Below, in pieces: positions 13,744 through 22,932 of a DNA stretch of 43,215 bases. How positions within the stretch are numbered: the stretch's first letter is position 1; each line of letters opens with the position of its first letter. A program made the position numbers and the translations under genes. Under the pieces are notes generated by a model that saw only the letters and a program-made list of their open reading frames with translations, was not told where the DNA came from and did no database searches. The DNA comes from a virus. The DNA lies in IMG/VR virus record IMGVR_UViG_3300046011_002503, positions 1 through 43,215 of that record. One strand, 5' to 3'.

Positions 13744-14292
13744 TCAATCTGCTATGACGAAGGAAACTGAGGTCTCGGCTGGAATTACTCGAACCGATGG
13801 CACAATTTCGCCTTGAGTTGATATTACATCACCTGAATCGGTAAGTAAAGCATTTAGAACCTTTTTGTCGATTTCTTTTTTAATGCGAATCAACTCAGGT
13901 TCGCTCTTTTCTGCCCACGCTAAGAACTCAACTTCGTTCTGAATTTCAATCTTAGGACGCCCAGCCGTAGTTTTGACTGTGCCATGGGGTAGAACTAGGG
14001 ATTTACGCCCGTTGGAGCGCTCTGTGAGGGCGTATGGGGTAAGGACTGCCTCGAAATACAGGGCATCTTTGTCAAGGGCTGTATTGACCGCTGAGAGCCA
14101 TTCCGTGATTCGGATGACCTCTGCATCAAAGATATTTTTATTCTCTGCTTGCTTACGGCGAATGACTGCTAACTTGCGTAATGCCCAGTCAGCCTTTTGG
14201 TCGTCATCAACTTTGAAGCCCTCATTTTCCTCAGATATTGAGGATAAAGCGGGATTGTCGAACTCATCGATTTCGGGTTGTACATTTGACAT
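13744..14292 (-). CDS. gam: Mu Gam-like host-nuclease inhibitor
   Basis: The 182-residue product has an acidic N-terminus, then a long helix around ADWALRKLAVIRRKQ...IFDAEVIRITEWLS, and a beta part with NGRKSLVLPHGTVKTTAGRPKIEI followed by LAWAEKSEPELIRIKKEIDKKVL. This is the layout of the Mu Gam family (PF07352), which coats double-strand ends and protects them from host exonucleases. The ATG at 14292 has GAGAGGAG upstream. It is the first gene after a promoter with TTGACA at 14344-14339. Confidence 0.88.
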   Translation of the reverse strand: MSNVQPEIDEFDNPALSSISEENEGFKVDDDQKADWALRKLAVIRRKQAENKNIFDAEVIRITEWLSAVNTALDKDALYFEAVLTPYALTERSNGRKSLVLPHGTVKTTAGRPKIEIQNEVEFLAWAEKSEPELIRIKKEIDKKVLNALLTDSGDVISTQGEIVPSVRVIPAETSVSFVIAD

Positions 14293-14314
14293 GGTTGTTC
14301 TCCTCTCATCCGAG

Positions 14315-14344
14315 AGGGTACACAACCCCTGTTGGTTATGTCAA
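14315..14344 (-). promoter_or_regulatory. Promoter of the recombination/replication operon, with operator
   Basis: Reading leftward, a perfect -35 TTGACA (14344-14339) and an 18-nt spacer lead to -10-like TACCCT (14320-14315). The spacer holds AACAGGGGTT, which is the AAC-CCCN-GTT palindrome (AACCCCTGTT on the + strand, 14324-14333). The start codon of the Gam-like gene is 22 bases beyond the -10 element. Confidence 0.7.
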
Positions 14345-14347
14345 GTC

Positions 14348-14632
14348 TCAGATGCCGATTATTTGTCCAACATACATTGAGGCACCGACAACTGACATGA
14401 TGAATAAACCGCCGACTGTACGAATGACCCACTCTGAGCGCGATTCCATTTTTTCAAGTCGGTCAGTTATGTGTGTCATTGCTTGAGCAAAACGCTCGGT
14501 ATCTGCATCATAAACATCTTTGCGAAGATAAGTCTGACCAACATTAAGATTCATCTGCTTGACTTCCATTGTAAGGTCGTCAAGCCGTCTCATTACTTCT
14601 CCTAAAGTTGGTTGGATTTCTTCGACAGCCAT
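14348..14632 (-). CDS. XhlA-like lysis/membrane protein, 94 aa
   Basis: A predicted coiled coil (MRRLDDLTMEVKQMN..., and TDRLEKMESRSEW) is followed by one C-terminal transmembrane segment (VGGLFIMSVVGASMYVGQII, about 73-92). This layout matches XhlA/hemolysin-type accessory holins encoded beside endolysins. It begins two bases after the endolysin stop and is the last gene of the lysis cassette. Confidence 0.7.
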   Translation of the reverse strand: MAVEEIQPTLGEVMRRLDDLTMEVKQMNLNVGQTYLRKDVYDADTERFAQAMTHITDRLEKMESRSEWVIRTVGGLFIMSVVGASMYVGQIIGI

Positions 14633-14634
14633 AT

Positions 14635-15183
14635 TTATGCCTTTGCTCTTGCTGCGTCTGCTGACTTAGACATAGCCTCAAAATTTGGACGCCCAAAGCC
14701 CACAATTGCAACTGGCATGTTTGGCTTGAACTTATTTCGGTTCTTTTTCTTGAAAGCGCGAATCTTGAGGCAAACTTCTCCGCCGTTTCGCTGGTCTCCC
14801 TTTTTGTCTGAACTAGTATTGCCCTCTACACAGGTCACGGTTCCATCGTTATTGTCTTTCACAACAATTCCGACATGACTAATACGGTCCACGCCATCTG
14901 AAGGAAAATCAAAATAAACGATGTCCCCAGGAAGAGGCATTGCATTTTCACCCTCATGCCAACGCTTCATTTTTTTGAAAGCATCTGCACCCGCTGGGGT
15001 GTAAACCGTGTTCGGAATTTCGACTGAGGCTTTTTTACCGCACCAATTTACGAAGGCGCCACACCATGCTTGATTAGCCTTTTGATACTTGGTTTTATTC
15101 TCGGGAACTGCCTCTTCAATATAGCCAACTTCTTTAAGGGCTATCTCAATAAGCAACTCAGCCGTGCCTTTTGGTGCTGGCAT
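14635..15183 (-). CDS. CHAP-domain endolysin
   Basis: The CHAP fold is read from the catalytic cysteine C41 in AWCGAFVNWC, the hydrophobic PGDIVYFDF strand, the catalytic histidine H103 in ISHVGIVV and the acidic E120 in CVEGNTS. The C-terminal ~45 residues are basic (KKKNRNKFKP) and may bind the wall. It cleaves peptidoglycan peptide or amide bonds at lysis. At 182 residues it is a single-domain enzyme. It follows the holin gene directly. Confidence 0.92.
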   Translation of the reverse strand: MPAPKGTAELLIEIALKEVGYIEEAVPENKTKYQKANQAWCGAFVNWCGKKASVEIPNTVYTPAGADAFKKMKRWHEGENAMPLPGDIVYFDFPSDGVDRISHVGIVVKDNNDGTVTCVEGNTSSDKKGDQRNGGEVCLKIRAFKKKNRNKFKPNMPVAIVGFGRPNFEAMSKSADAARAKA

Positions 15184-15453
15184 TTAATTCTTCTTTGCTG
15201 ACTTCTTTGCAGTAAGTTTTCCAACAACTGCTTCAGTAACTCCATCGGCAATCTTGCCAAATGCAGGGTCTTTAGGATTGGCTGCGCGAATTGCAACGGG
15301 AAGAACTGCTGAGATACCTGCTGCAAGGATTGCCTTGAGTGCATCTCCATCAAGTGCGAGAATGTCTCCACCTGTAATCATAAATGCTGTAGTGACCGCT
15401 GCTAAAAATGAGCGTCCGTATGAAGCGAGCATCGCCTGTGTTTTCTTGTCCAT
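15184..15453 (-). CDS. Holin, two transmembrane segments
   Basis: The 89 residues contain two hydrophobic helices (about 14-30, RSFLAAVTTAFMITGG; and 39-57, LKAILAAGISAVLPVAIRA), then NPKDPAFG and a lysine-rich tail (KLTAKKSAKK). SYGRSFLAA...R-x-x-NPxDxxFG is a pattern I recall from actinophage holins. It forms membrane lesions that release the adjacent endolysin. A good GGAGAAAT site precedes the ATG. Confidence 0.85.
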   Translation of the reverse strand: MDKKTQAMLASYGRSFLAAVTTAFMITGGDILALDGDALKAILAAGISAVLPVAIRAANPKDPAFGKIADGVTEAVVGKLTAKKSAKKN

Positions 15454-15494
15454 TATTTCTCCTAATCTTAGGTGAGTTAATTCTAACCTATAGT

Positions 15495-16184
15495 TTATGA
15501 ACCGAGGTAGGTTAAAGATAGTGCATTAAAATAACCTGTATGGTCTACTCCCCCGACACTCAGAATTAAATCATTATCAGGGTTATGGTCATGATGAACT
15601 CCCATACGAATGAAGTCTCCCTTAGTAAAAGTGATAGGTATTGAACTAACCGCCATGTGGTATCCATGTTCTTTTGTTGTTAATACACCATCTTGTCTAG
15701 CGATTTCCTGTGTGCCTTTTTCAATAAATACAGAGCAATAGCCGCTATTTTGCCCTTCCCATAAAACTGATGCGGTGGCAATGTAACGACCAGTAACAGG
15801 GATTGTAAGTTTTGTAGGGTCGCTGACTGTCCAGCATCCCCACCCGTCTGAATTATCGGCTTCGAAAGAAATATAGGTGTTCGTATCTTTTGTAACTGTG
15901 AGGGCGCTAGTTCGATAAGCAACTGGGGCAAGAGTTCTATCTGCGCCAGCAACCATTCCAATACCCAGCAAGTCCGCACCTGAATTTAATAACCATACTT
16001 GGTCATCAGGTTTCGGAGCGTAATTACTCAAGTATCGAACTGAAGGCAAGGTATTGGTGTCACCTGCAATTTGAACATCCATTGTTCTATCGGCATTGAC
16101 TGTGATTACTTTGCCTTGACGGATGCGTAAAGTCGGGGCAATGGTGTCGCCCTTGATTTGATTAACAAGATAATTTAAGTCCAT
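15495..16184 (-). CDS. Tail spike/baseplate protein with C1q/TNF-like C-terminus, 229 aa
   Basis: The N-terminal part (about 15-80) reads GKVITVNADRTMDVQIAG...VRYLSNYAPKPDDQVWLLNSG...GIGMVAG, the OB-like module of gpV/gp5-type baseplate hubs. The C-terminal ~140 residues (YRTSALTVTKDTNTYISFEA...DGWGCW...GRYIATASVLWEG...FTKGDFIRMGVHH) look like a C1q/TNF jelly roll, a receptor-binding or capping fold. It lies at the distal end of the tail module, next to lysis genes. Confidence 0.7.
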   Translation of the reverse strand: MDLNYLVNQIKGDTIAPTLRIRQGKVITVNADRTMDVQIAGDTNTLPSVRYLSNYAPKPDDQVWLLNSGADLLGIGMVAGADRTLAPVAYRTSALTVTKDTNTYISFEADNSDGWGCWTVSDPTKLTIPVTGRYIATASVLWEGQNSGYCSVFIEKGTQEIARQDGVLTTKEHGYHMAVSSIPITFTKGDFIRMGVHHDHNPDNDLILSVGGVDHTGYFNALSLTYLGS

Positions 16185-17302
16185 CAGAATCTCCGACTTC
16201 TTCCAATTGCGTTCATCGTGTTTTGTGGACTCAAAGGAATCGTAATTGAATCGAGCATCAAAGTAGCATCAACTCCCGAAGGAGTACGAGTTATCTTTAC
16301 TAAGTCATAAACATCGTGAGCAGGATTCACAACTTGGTCCCATGAAATTTGTTCAAGCGCTCCAATGACTTTTCGAAGTTCAGCAATTGCTGCCTCTTCT
16401 GCCTCGGCTACTGTCAAGATGAATGGCGATGACTTGAAAATCGGGACTGAACCATAAGTCTCTACATAAGTTGGAGAGGCTGGGTTTTCATCCTTAGCCT
16501 CGCCAATAACACCGATTGAAAGGTTAGTTCCTTCACCTGTATAAATGACATGGTTAAATGATTCATCGCTTGAAAGCGAGCGACTCAAAGAAGTTAGGAC
16601 AGATTCAGTATTGTCCTCATAAACTACTAAAGGTAATCCGTTATCAGGGTCAGGGATTGGGCGCATACGAGCCGTTCCGTTTTCATCGAAGTACAAATCC
16701 ATACCAGCCGACTCTGCAATTTTGAGCGCTTCTTTCCAAGGGTTTGATGACTGGTCAAGAGTTGGATAAATAATGTCGGTCACTTGATTTGTTGCAGGAA
16801 AGATAGTTTGAACTGCTGGGTATCTATCTTTGAGAATCTGCTCAATGGCTGTTTCTTTTGCCGTTGCATCATTGATGAAAAAATCATGGCTTGTGAATTT
16901 CGCTCGAATAACCCGAAGGCTTCTATCGGAACCTTGCACATTGATTCGAACTCCATCGGGAGTATCGGTAATTTCAACGGTTGTCAGAATAAAAACTCCG
17001 AGAGGCACTAATTCTTCGGTGCCGTCTCCAAACTGCACACCTCGGTAGATTTTGATTTCGCGGTTGTAGGGCAACAGAATAGAGGAACGATTGTTTGTTG
17101 GAACAAGTGTTCCATCTCTATCGATGAACTCAATGGAGCATTGGCGTCGAATGTCTCTGCGTGAGTCGATAGTAACTTCACCTGAGATTGGTTGAGCCGT
17201 ACTAATAATCTCATTGTTCGCCATGTCGTAAATCTCAATCCTGACATTGCTGATATGAGACTTACGAACTGACGATAAGAAAGCGTCAGATACGGGATAC
17301 AT
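16184..17302 (-). CDS. Minor tail/baseplate hub protein (DUF5047-like), 372 aa
   Basis: The ATG at 17302 overlaps the preceding stop (TGATG) behind GAGG. The N-terminus (VSDAFLSSVRKSHISNVRIEIYD...) is followed by a beta-rich hub region (YNREIKIYRGVQF...VPLGVFILTTVEITDTPDGVRINVQGSDRS) and a second domain with DLYFDENGTARMRPIPDP. This is typical of gp27-like hub/tail-associated proteins of siphoviruses. It probably forms the tip that meets the host surface. Confidence 0.75.
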   Translation of the reverse strand: MYPVSDAFLSSVRKSHISNVRIEIYDMANNEIISTAQPISGEVTIDSRRDIRRQCSIEFIDRDGTLVPTNNRSSILLPYNREIKIYRGVQFGDGTEELVPLGVFILTTVEITDTPDGVRINVQGSDRSLRVIRAKFTSHDFFINDATAKETAIEQILKDRYPAVQTIFPATNQVTDIIYPTLDQSSNPWKEALKIAESAGMDLYFDENGTARMRPIPDPDNGLPLVVYEDNTESVLTSLSRSLSSDESFNHVIYTGEGTNLSIGVIGEAKDENPASPTYVETYGSVPIFKSSPFILTVAEAEEAAIAELRKVIGALEQISWDQVVNPAHDVYDLVKITRTPSGVDATLMLDSITIPLSPQNTMNAIGRSRRF

Positions 17303-17727
17303 CAAGGAGCCTCGACCTCAAAGTAATTAACCTTGGCGTTACGAATCAAATTGTTGATGTCGCCTACCTCGGTCCAAGTTCTATCAACAAAGCGCACATA
17401 CTTTTGGCGTCCAAGCGGGTCATGCACATGCAAGATTCCTTGATAGGTCAGAACTGGATACAAATTATTCCACTCTGCCTCACCTTGAGTAGTGAACTCA
17501 TAAGAGCCATCAATTCCATAAATGCTGGTAGCCACTACGATACTTTTAGATGCACCCAAAGGCTTAAAAACTCCGTAAGATTCAACGATTGAGGAATTAA
17601 GCGGTTGTTGAACGCGCAGTTCAGTAACTCGAGTCGTTGGACTTTGAACAGCGGTAAATGACCATACAGCAGGATTAACAATTTGAATCGGCTCTGTGAC
17701 CGTATAGCCTGATGATAGAACAGCCAT
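17302..17727 (-). CDS. Tail tip structural protein, 141 aa
   Basis: This is a compact beta-rich protein between the hub protein and the large minor tail protein. The phrase GVFKPLGASKSIVVATSIYGIDGSYEF and the C-terminal LGRQKYVRFVDRTWTEVGD resemble distal tail (Dit-like) beta-sandwich proteins. Identification is by position and general character. It overlaps both neighbours in stop/start junctions. Confidence 0.6.
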   Translation of the reverse strand: MAVLSSGYTVTEPIQIVNPAVWSFTAVQSPTTRVTELRVQQPLNSSIVESYGVFKPLGASKSIVVATSIYGIDGSYEFTTQGEAEWNNLYPVLTYQGILHVHDPLGRQKYVRFVDRTWTEVGDINNLIRNAKVNYFEVEAP

Positions 17728-19298
17728 TAGATTTCAGCCCTCGCTTTCGCACGATAAGTAACTGTCTTGTCTAAAGGAACTTCAAAATCGTTCAATGTTG
17801 CAATTTGAGAAGTGTTTGCACTCACGGGGCTATTGCGGATTGCGGCGTAAGTTACTCCTGAATCATCTGAGCGTTCAACATCAAAAGAGAATGTGCTAAA
17901 TCCACCTCGAGTCCAAAACGGTTCATCTCCAGCGTGGAAAGCAATCTTATCTACATAGTGAACTTCACTTGTTTCAGCAGAAACTATTTTGACAGCAACT
18001 AATGCTGTTGCTGCGGTTGCAGGTGCCGTCGCTGTTACTGTGCATTGATTCCATGCACTCGCTGAATCTGTCTCGACAGTTCCAAAGGCTGTAGAAATTG
18101 TTGTACCTGCTGCATTTCGCCACACAATGCCAACTGCTGTTGAGCGAACCGTTGAATTGGCTCTGAACTCAGCAGTAGCAGAAAACTCGGTGGATGGCGT
18201 TACCGTGAAAGCCGTCGCAGTAGTTGTGGTTGCAACTGCATCCCCTGCTGCTGTGGCGGTCACGGCAAGGGAAGCAGAACCGTTTGATGCTTGAGCAGTC
18301 GAGCGAGCAACTGAACAATTTGTCAAAGCAACCCAACCGTCTCCATTTGTTTCTAAAGATGCCTGATTTGTACTCAGAACATTTGTACGACCAAAAAGAG
18401 TTATCGCAACAGAGCCAATATCAGATTCAAAGAAAGCCGATACTGTTGGATTGGCTGGGGCATCTACGGCTAAACTAAATTGTGAAAATGACCATTCGCT
18501 AAAATAATTTACACCGTTTGCTAATTGAGCAACTCGAACATAAGCACGATAAGTGGTGCTGTTTGCCAAGTCAGCCTCAAGAGTTTGTCCATTATTACTA
18601 GAGGCGACTATGCCAGTTTGAACTGAAGGTGTTGATGTGTCAGGGCTAAATCCACTTGCACCGTAGGTAGTTGAATCAAATATCTTTACCTCATAAGCAG
18701 ATTGTGGGTCGCCCTCTGTATCGGCGTATGTCCACACTACCGATGGAAATGAAGTAGTTGTAATTGAGCCTGTTGGCGCGGTAACTGTGACCGTTGGTTG
18801 AGTTGTCGTGACAACATCAACATAAACTTCATAGACGCTAGTTTTATCACCTGATGCTGTTGCATTGTCTGTGAACTTAAATACTAAGTTATCAATGAGG
18901 GTCTGAGTCCATGCAGCACCGTTTGGAGCGCTTGTCATATTCAATGCAAAATCAACTGTAGAAAGAGCCAAAGTATTTTGCTTGGTTATTGGAACGGAGT
19001 AATAAACAGTTCTACCGTTACGGTCTGTAATTACACCAAGGCTGAACTGAGCATTACCCGCTGTTCCAACTGCAATTCTTGCCCGCAGGTTTACAGAAGT
19101 GACTCGCTCCGTTGCACCAAGCGTCGTAGTTCCGAACTCTCCTTCATAAAATGCTGGAACTGTATTACTTGTTCGTGTGATAAAAGTTGAATCGCTGTTA
19201 TCTGCTAGTGCTGCGTGAACTGACCCCGAGCCTCCCGAGATGGTGAAGAGGGTGTCGTTGTTCCAATTAGCATTAGGTCTTAATACAGTAGTAGCCAT
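17727..19298 (-). CDS. Large minor tail protein with Fn3 and carbohydrate-binding-like domains, 523 aa
   Basis: Residues 1-170 form a beta sandwich resembling galactose-binding modules. Residues about 174-280 look like a fibronectin type III domain (TAPTGSITTTSFPSVVWTY...YEVKIFD...STTYRAYVRVAQ). About 295-460 resembles a CBM4/9-type jelly roll (WVALTNCSVARSTAQ...GSASLAV...VHYVDKIAF). Such modules decorate siphovirus tail tips and bind cell-surface glycans. It follows the tape measure gene by a stop/start overlap. Confidence 0.75.
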   Translation of the reverse strand: MATTVLRPNANWNNDTLFTISGGSGSVHAALADNSDSTFITRTSNTVPAFYEGEFGTTTLGATERVTSVNLRARIAVGTAGNAQFSLGVITDRNGRTVYYSVPITKQNTLALSTVDFALNMTSAPNGAAWTQTLIDNLVFKFTDNATASGDKTSVYEVYVDVVTTTQPTVTVTAPTGSITTTSFPSVVWTYADTEGDPQSAYEVKIFDSTTYGASGFSPDTSTPSVQTGIVASSNNGQTLEADLANSTTYRAYVRVAQLANGVNYFSEWSFSQFSLAVDAPANPTVSAFFESDIGSVAITLFGRTNVLSTNQASLETNGDGWVALTNCSVARSTAQASNGSASLAVTATAAGDAVATTTTATAFTVTPSTEFSATAEFRANSTVRSTAVGIVWRNAAGTTISTAFGTVETDSASAWNQCTVTATAPATAATALVAVKIVSAETSEVHYVDKIAFHAGDEPFWTRGGFSTFSFDVERSDDSGVTYAAIRNSPVSANTSQIATLNDFEVPLDKTVTYRAKARAEI

Positions 19299-22200
19299 TA
19301 CTTACTCGCTAACTGACGGGCTAGGATTGCAAAGGTTTCTTCAATTCGCTTAGTAATGATGTCTGCCTTTTCTTCCTCGTTAGTAGCACCCGAAGTATCA
19401 ATCATCACTTGGAAGGCTCCCTGTTCGATAAAAACATTACCTCCAGCAGTACCAGTTCTCATCTCACCGTATTGAAGTGAACGAAGAGTATTAGTTGCCT
19501 CAGAAATTTTATCTGCAAAGGCAACTTCACTTCCGTAGGCACCAATGACTGCCCCCGTAAACTGAATTTCTTTTTGCAAACGACTAATTTCATCAATTGC
19601 TGACTGTCCGCCACCAAGAATGGATGCAGCAATTTGCGCTCCCTTGATTGGACCTTCTTCAATAATTGCCTTCAACGCATCTGAGTCCAAGCCCATTGAC
19701 TGCAATTGAGCGATTTGTCCTGCGAACTGCTTGCTCTTGTCGAGTCTTTTGGACATGTTATCAATCAGAGACTTAGCCTTTGGGATAAATCCATCAGGCA
19801 ACTCAATGCTCTTAAGACCTGCAAAACCTACGATTGTGTCTTTGAGGCTATCTGCAAAATCCTTAGATGCTTGCTGTAAATCATCAAGGACACCCTTAAT
19901 AGAATCAATACCTAATTGCATTGCATCACGGATTGTTTTGATGCGCTTTGCTGACTTTTCAGCATCCGTTTCTGTGTCAGGGGTAATTACACCTGTTGCT
20001 GCTGAATACTTCTTTTTTTCGTCAGCGAGAATGTCGCCAAAACCAAGTCCTTCTTTAAGGCTGTCTTTAATTTTTGTAATAAAGTCGCCAATTTTATCGC
20101 CGACAACTGCTGCAAAATCTGTTTTGTCTGCAAACTCTTGCATCGTTACTGCAAGCCCCATCACAAACTCGCCCGCTTTATCAACCTTGTCAGCAATGCC
20201 GTCAATAAAATCACCAACAGTAGTAGAAAGAGGCGCATCTATTACTTTTTGAATTGCATCAATAACAACCGTGAGTCCCTTTGATGCACCCTTGGCGCCC
20301 TTGACTAATAACTCAATCATTTTGGCGCCATTGTCTTTTTGACCAAATTCAACTACTTTTGCAGAGAATTTAGACAATGTGGATTCAACTCCACGCAAAG
20401 TCTTTTCGGTGCTAGTTCCAATGTTAGAAATCCCATTAACCGCTGTTTTAACTCCATTGACAACACCCGTGAAAACAGATTTACCAAGGTCTACTCCTAG
20501 ACTTGCAATCCCTTTAATCGCACCCTTTGCAGCATCGAGTCCACCATTGAGGGCATTAGCAACCAATGGTCCAATACCAGGAATCTTAGAGAACAAACTC
20601 AACAAGCCTCGTATCCAGCCTGTTAAAGCATCAAAGACCATCCCAAGGAAACCACCAATTCCCTTAGCAACATTTTCAAGTATTTTGAAAATACCATTAC
20701 CGACTCCTGAGATGGCGTCTAGGATTGACAAGAAGATTGACCTCACGCCTTTGAATAGGAAGTTGAATACACCGAGTAAATCGGCAACTCCTCCCACAAG
20801 ACGAGCAAATATGTTAATAATTCCGCCAATAACAAGGGTGATAATTCTTAGCGCAGCGTTGAAAATAAACTTAACCGCATCATAGAAAATGCCTTGACTC
20901 TCCATAAGGGAAACGAAACCATCAATGAGATTTCTGAAGCCTCTGAGGGCTGAAGAAATAACCGTCAAAATAATGTCGAGTACAACTTCAAAGACCTTCA
21001 CAACTGCCTCAACGAAGAATCCAAAGACTCTAATCAAGAAGGCAATACCTTGAATCCACATGCCAAAGGCAGTAACAATTGAGGAAACGGCATAAATAAT
21101 TACCTTAATAACAAAGTTAAAGACTTTTTTGACAACTGCTGCAAAATCCTCATTTGTTGCCATGAGATAACCGAAGGCTGCCATCAACGCAATTACCAAG
21201 CCGATAATTAAAGGAATTGGATTTAGCGCCATGGTTGCGTTCATGATTGCTATTGCCTTAGTGAGCGCAGCAGTAACAAAGGCTGCTGCTCCCATAACGG
21301 CGGAGTAAGCAATTTGAGCGCCCATTGCAAGCAAGATTGCTAATCGATAACCGCCATAGGCAAGGGCAACTCCAGCAACAACTAACCCTAAAGTCTTAAA
21401 AATTTCTATGTTTCTTTGAACGAAACCAATTACTCCACGAACAATCGCTGCCAAGATATTGATGGCTTTTGCAAGAACCATAACTCCAACGGCAGCGACA
21501 GTTCCCATGATTTTACCAATTTGAACAATTATAGGTACCAAGGGCTTGAAGGCTGTAAATAGATTCACCAAAGCCTTACGAACTTGAGTTGAGGTTAGCG
21601 CCATTGCAAGAAGGGCAACTGGGAAAGGCTTTAATTTAGAAAACACAGTTCCGATAATTGGAACGCCTGGAAGAAGTGCTTTACCTGCAAAAGCGGCGAA
21701 TCCCGCTGCTACACCCGCAATAGCGGGGAGAATCATCTCAAATGTTTCTGCTAATTTTCTAGTGTCAGGTATAACTCTCTTTATACCCTTTGCAGCATTG
21801 TCAGCGCTCGTATACATGATGTCCATGCCTTTAATGGCACCTGTAATTTTTGTTATGAAATCTGTAATTGGTTGAGTGAGTTTCATAAATACTTCTCGTA
21901 AAGCACGAAGAATTACTTGAAGTGTCGCATTTTTCTCAACTGCTTTTGTAACTGCTTTTTCAAGGTCGTAAGCAGCCAAAATAAGAGGACCAAAGGCTTT
22001 GAGCAATACATCACCCATTGCTACTTGCAACTCATTATGCAAACGAGCAAACGAACGCAATGTCTTGCCTGGAGATTTCATAGCCGCTTCGTAAGTACCA
22101 AAAACCTTCGTGCCTTCTGCCATTACACCCTGAAGGACAGCCTGTTGTTTTTCCTGATAACTTAGTTCTTTTGTTGTCTTGCCGATGCTCTTTGCAAATT

Positions 22201-22738
22201 TTGCATACATCTGACCAGCGTTTTCCTGAATACCAACTGACTTGAGAACTTCGCTTCGTCCTGTGATGACGGCGTGAGTTAATTTATTAAATGTCTCTGT
22301 TGAGTTCTCACCCGAGATAATTGCCAAGTCCTGAGCAATACGAGCGATGTCAGATGCTTTACCTAATTCAAGATTATTCTGAGCAAACTTGAGTACCGCT
22401 TTTTGGGCAATCTCCATCTCGATACCCATGCCTTTAACTTCGGCTGCTTCGTCTGCAAGTGCTTGTCCTCCTATACCTGTAGACTTACCAATTGCATCTA
22501 AGGCGTAATTCAACTCATCGACGCGAGCAGCAGCATTAAAAGATTTGATACCGAAAGCAATTACGGCGGCGCTGGCGGCGGCTGAGGCAACGCCAATTCC
22601 AATCATCGAACCTCTGAGGCGTCCCGTTGTTTTTGAGAAACCCTCAGCAGCCTGAGATGCTTGTTGCATCCCTCGGGTAAATTGTGCGGTATCGGCGCTT
22701 AATCGCGCCCGCATCTCCATCTGCGGTGCTTCAGCCAT
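19298..22738 (-). CDS. Tail tape measure protein
   Basis: The longest gene, 1146 residues, is rich in Ala, Ile and Lys, with long helical stretches and several hydrophobic segments (for example around 500-620, IIGLVIALMAAFGYLMA). The N-terminal SADTAQFTRGMQQASQAAEGF is typical of tape measure proteins. It sets tail length; at about 1.5 angstrom per residue this predicts a tail of roughly 170 nm. It directly follows the frameshifted chaperone pair (TAATG), the canonical siphovirus order. Confidence 0.93.
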   Translation of the reverse strand: MAEAPQMEMRARLSADTAQFTRGMQQASQAAEGFSKTTGRLRGSMIGIGVASAAASAAVIAFGIKSFNAAARVDELNYALDAIGKSTGIGGQALADEAAEVKGMGIEMEIAQKAVLKFAQNNLELGKASDIARIAQDLAIISGENSTETFNKLTHAVITGRSEVLKSVGIQENAGQMYAKFAKSIGKTTKELSYQEKQQAVLQGVMAEGTKVFGTYEAAMKSPGKTLRSFARLHNELQVAMGDVLLKAFGPLILAAYDLEKAVTKAVEKNATLQVILRALREVFMKLTQPITDFITKITGAIKGMDIMYTSADNAAKGIKRVIPDTRKLAETFEMILPAIAGVAAGFAAFAGKALLPGVPIIGTVFSKLKPFPVALLAMALTSTQVRKALVNLFTAFKPLVPIIVQIGKIMGTVAAVGVMVLAKAINILAAIVRGVIGFVQRNIEIFKTLGLVVAGVALAYGGYRLAILLAMGAQIAYSAVMGAAAFVTAALTKAIAIMNATMALNPIPLIIGLVIALMAAFGYLMATNEDFAAVVKKVFNFVIKVIIYAVSSIVTAFGMWIQGIAFLIRVFGFFVEAVVKVFEVVLDIILTVISSALRGFRNLIDGFVSLMESQGIFYDAVKFIFNAALRIITLVIGGIINIFARLVGGVADLLGVFNFLFKGVRSIFLSILDAISGVGNGIFKILENVAKGIGGFLGMVFDALTGWIRGLLSLFSKIPGIGPLVANALNGGLDAAKGAIKGIASLGVDLGKSVFTGVVNGVKTAVNGISNIGTSTEKTLRGVESTLSKFSAKVVEFGQKDNGAKMIELLVKGAKGASKGLTVVIDAIQKVIDAPLSTTVGDFIDGIADKVDKAGEFVMGLAVTMQEFADKTDFAAVVGDKIGDFITKIKDSLKEGLGFGDILADEKKKYSAATGVITPDTETDAEKSAKRIKTIRDAMQLGIDSIKGVLDDLQQASKDFADSLKDTIVGFAGLKSIELPDGFIPKAKSLIDNMSKRLDKSKQFAGQIAQLQSMGLDSDALKAIIEEGPIKGAQIAASILGGGQSAIDEISRLQKEIQFTGAVIGAYGSEVAFADKISEATNTLRSLQYGEMRTGTAGGNVFIEQGAFQVMIDTSGATNEEEKADIITKRIEETFAILARQLASK

Positions 22739-22932
22739 TATCTTCTTGCCTTAGCCTTTCTTTCCGCTTTTTCCCGCTCTTTCCCTCTTAGGATGTAGAG
22801 GGCAGACCACTCGGTTAATTCCATACTAGATAGGGGGCGGTGGGCTGGACTCCCGTAAAGAAGTTCGCCCACCGTCCGACCTAATTCTTCAGCAAGTTCG
22901 AAAAGAAACCTACGCTCGGGATTCTTCAGGAA
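22738..22932 (-). CDS. Tail assembly chaperone, frameshift extension (gpGT-type)
   Basis: This frame has no usable start but encodes LKNPERRFLFELAEELG... and SSMELTEWSALYILR, the conserved C-terminal half of phage tail assembly chaperones. It lies in the +1 frame relative to the upstream chaperone gene, overlaps its end and stops in a TAATG with the tape measure gene. With a shift at 22933-22930 the fusion would be about 178 residues (115 + 63). It keeps the tape measure soluble and recruits tail tube subunits. Confidence 0.8.
   Translation of the reverse strand, partial: FLKNPERRFLFELAEELGRTVGELLYGSPAHRPLSSMELTEWSALYILRGKEREKAERKAKARR

Noticed and set aside
20379-20885. 168-codon + strand frame opposite the tape measure gene
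   Set aside because: Shadow of a long, biased coding sequence; no start signal or domain.
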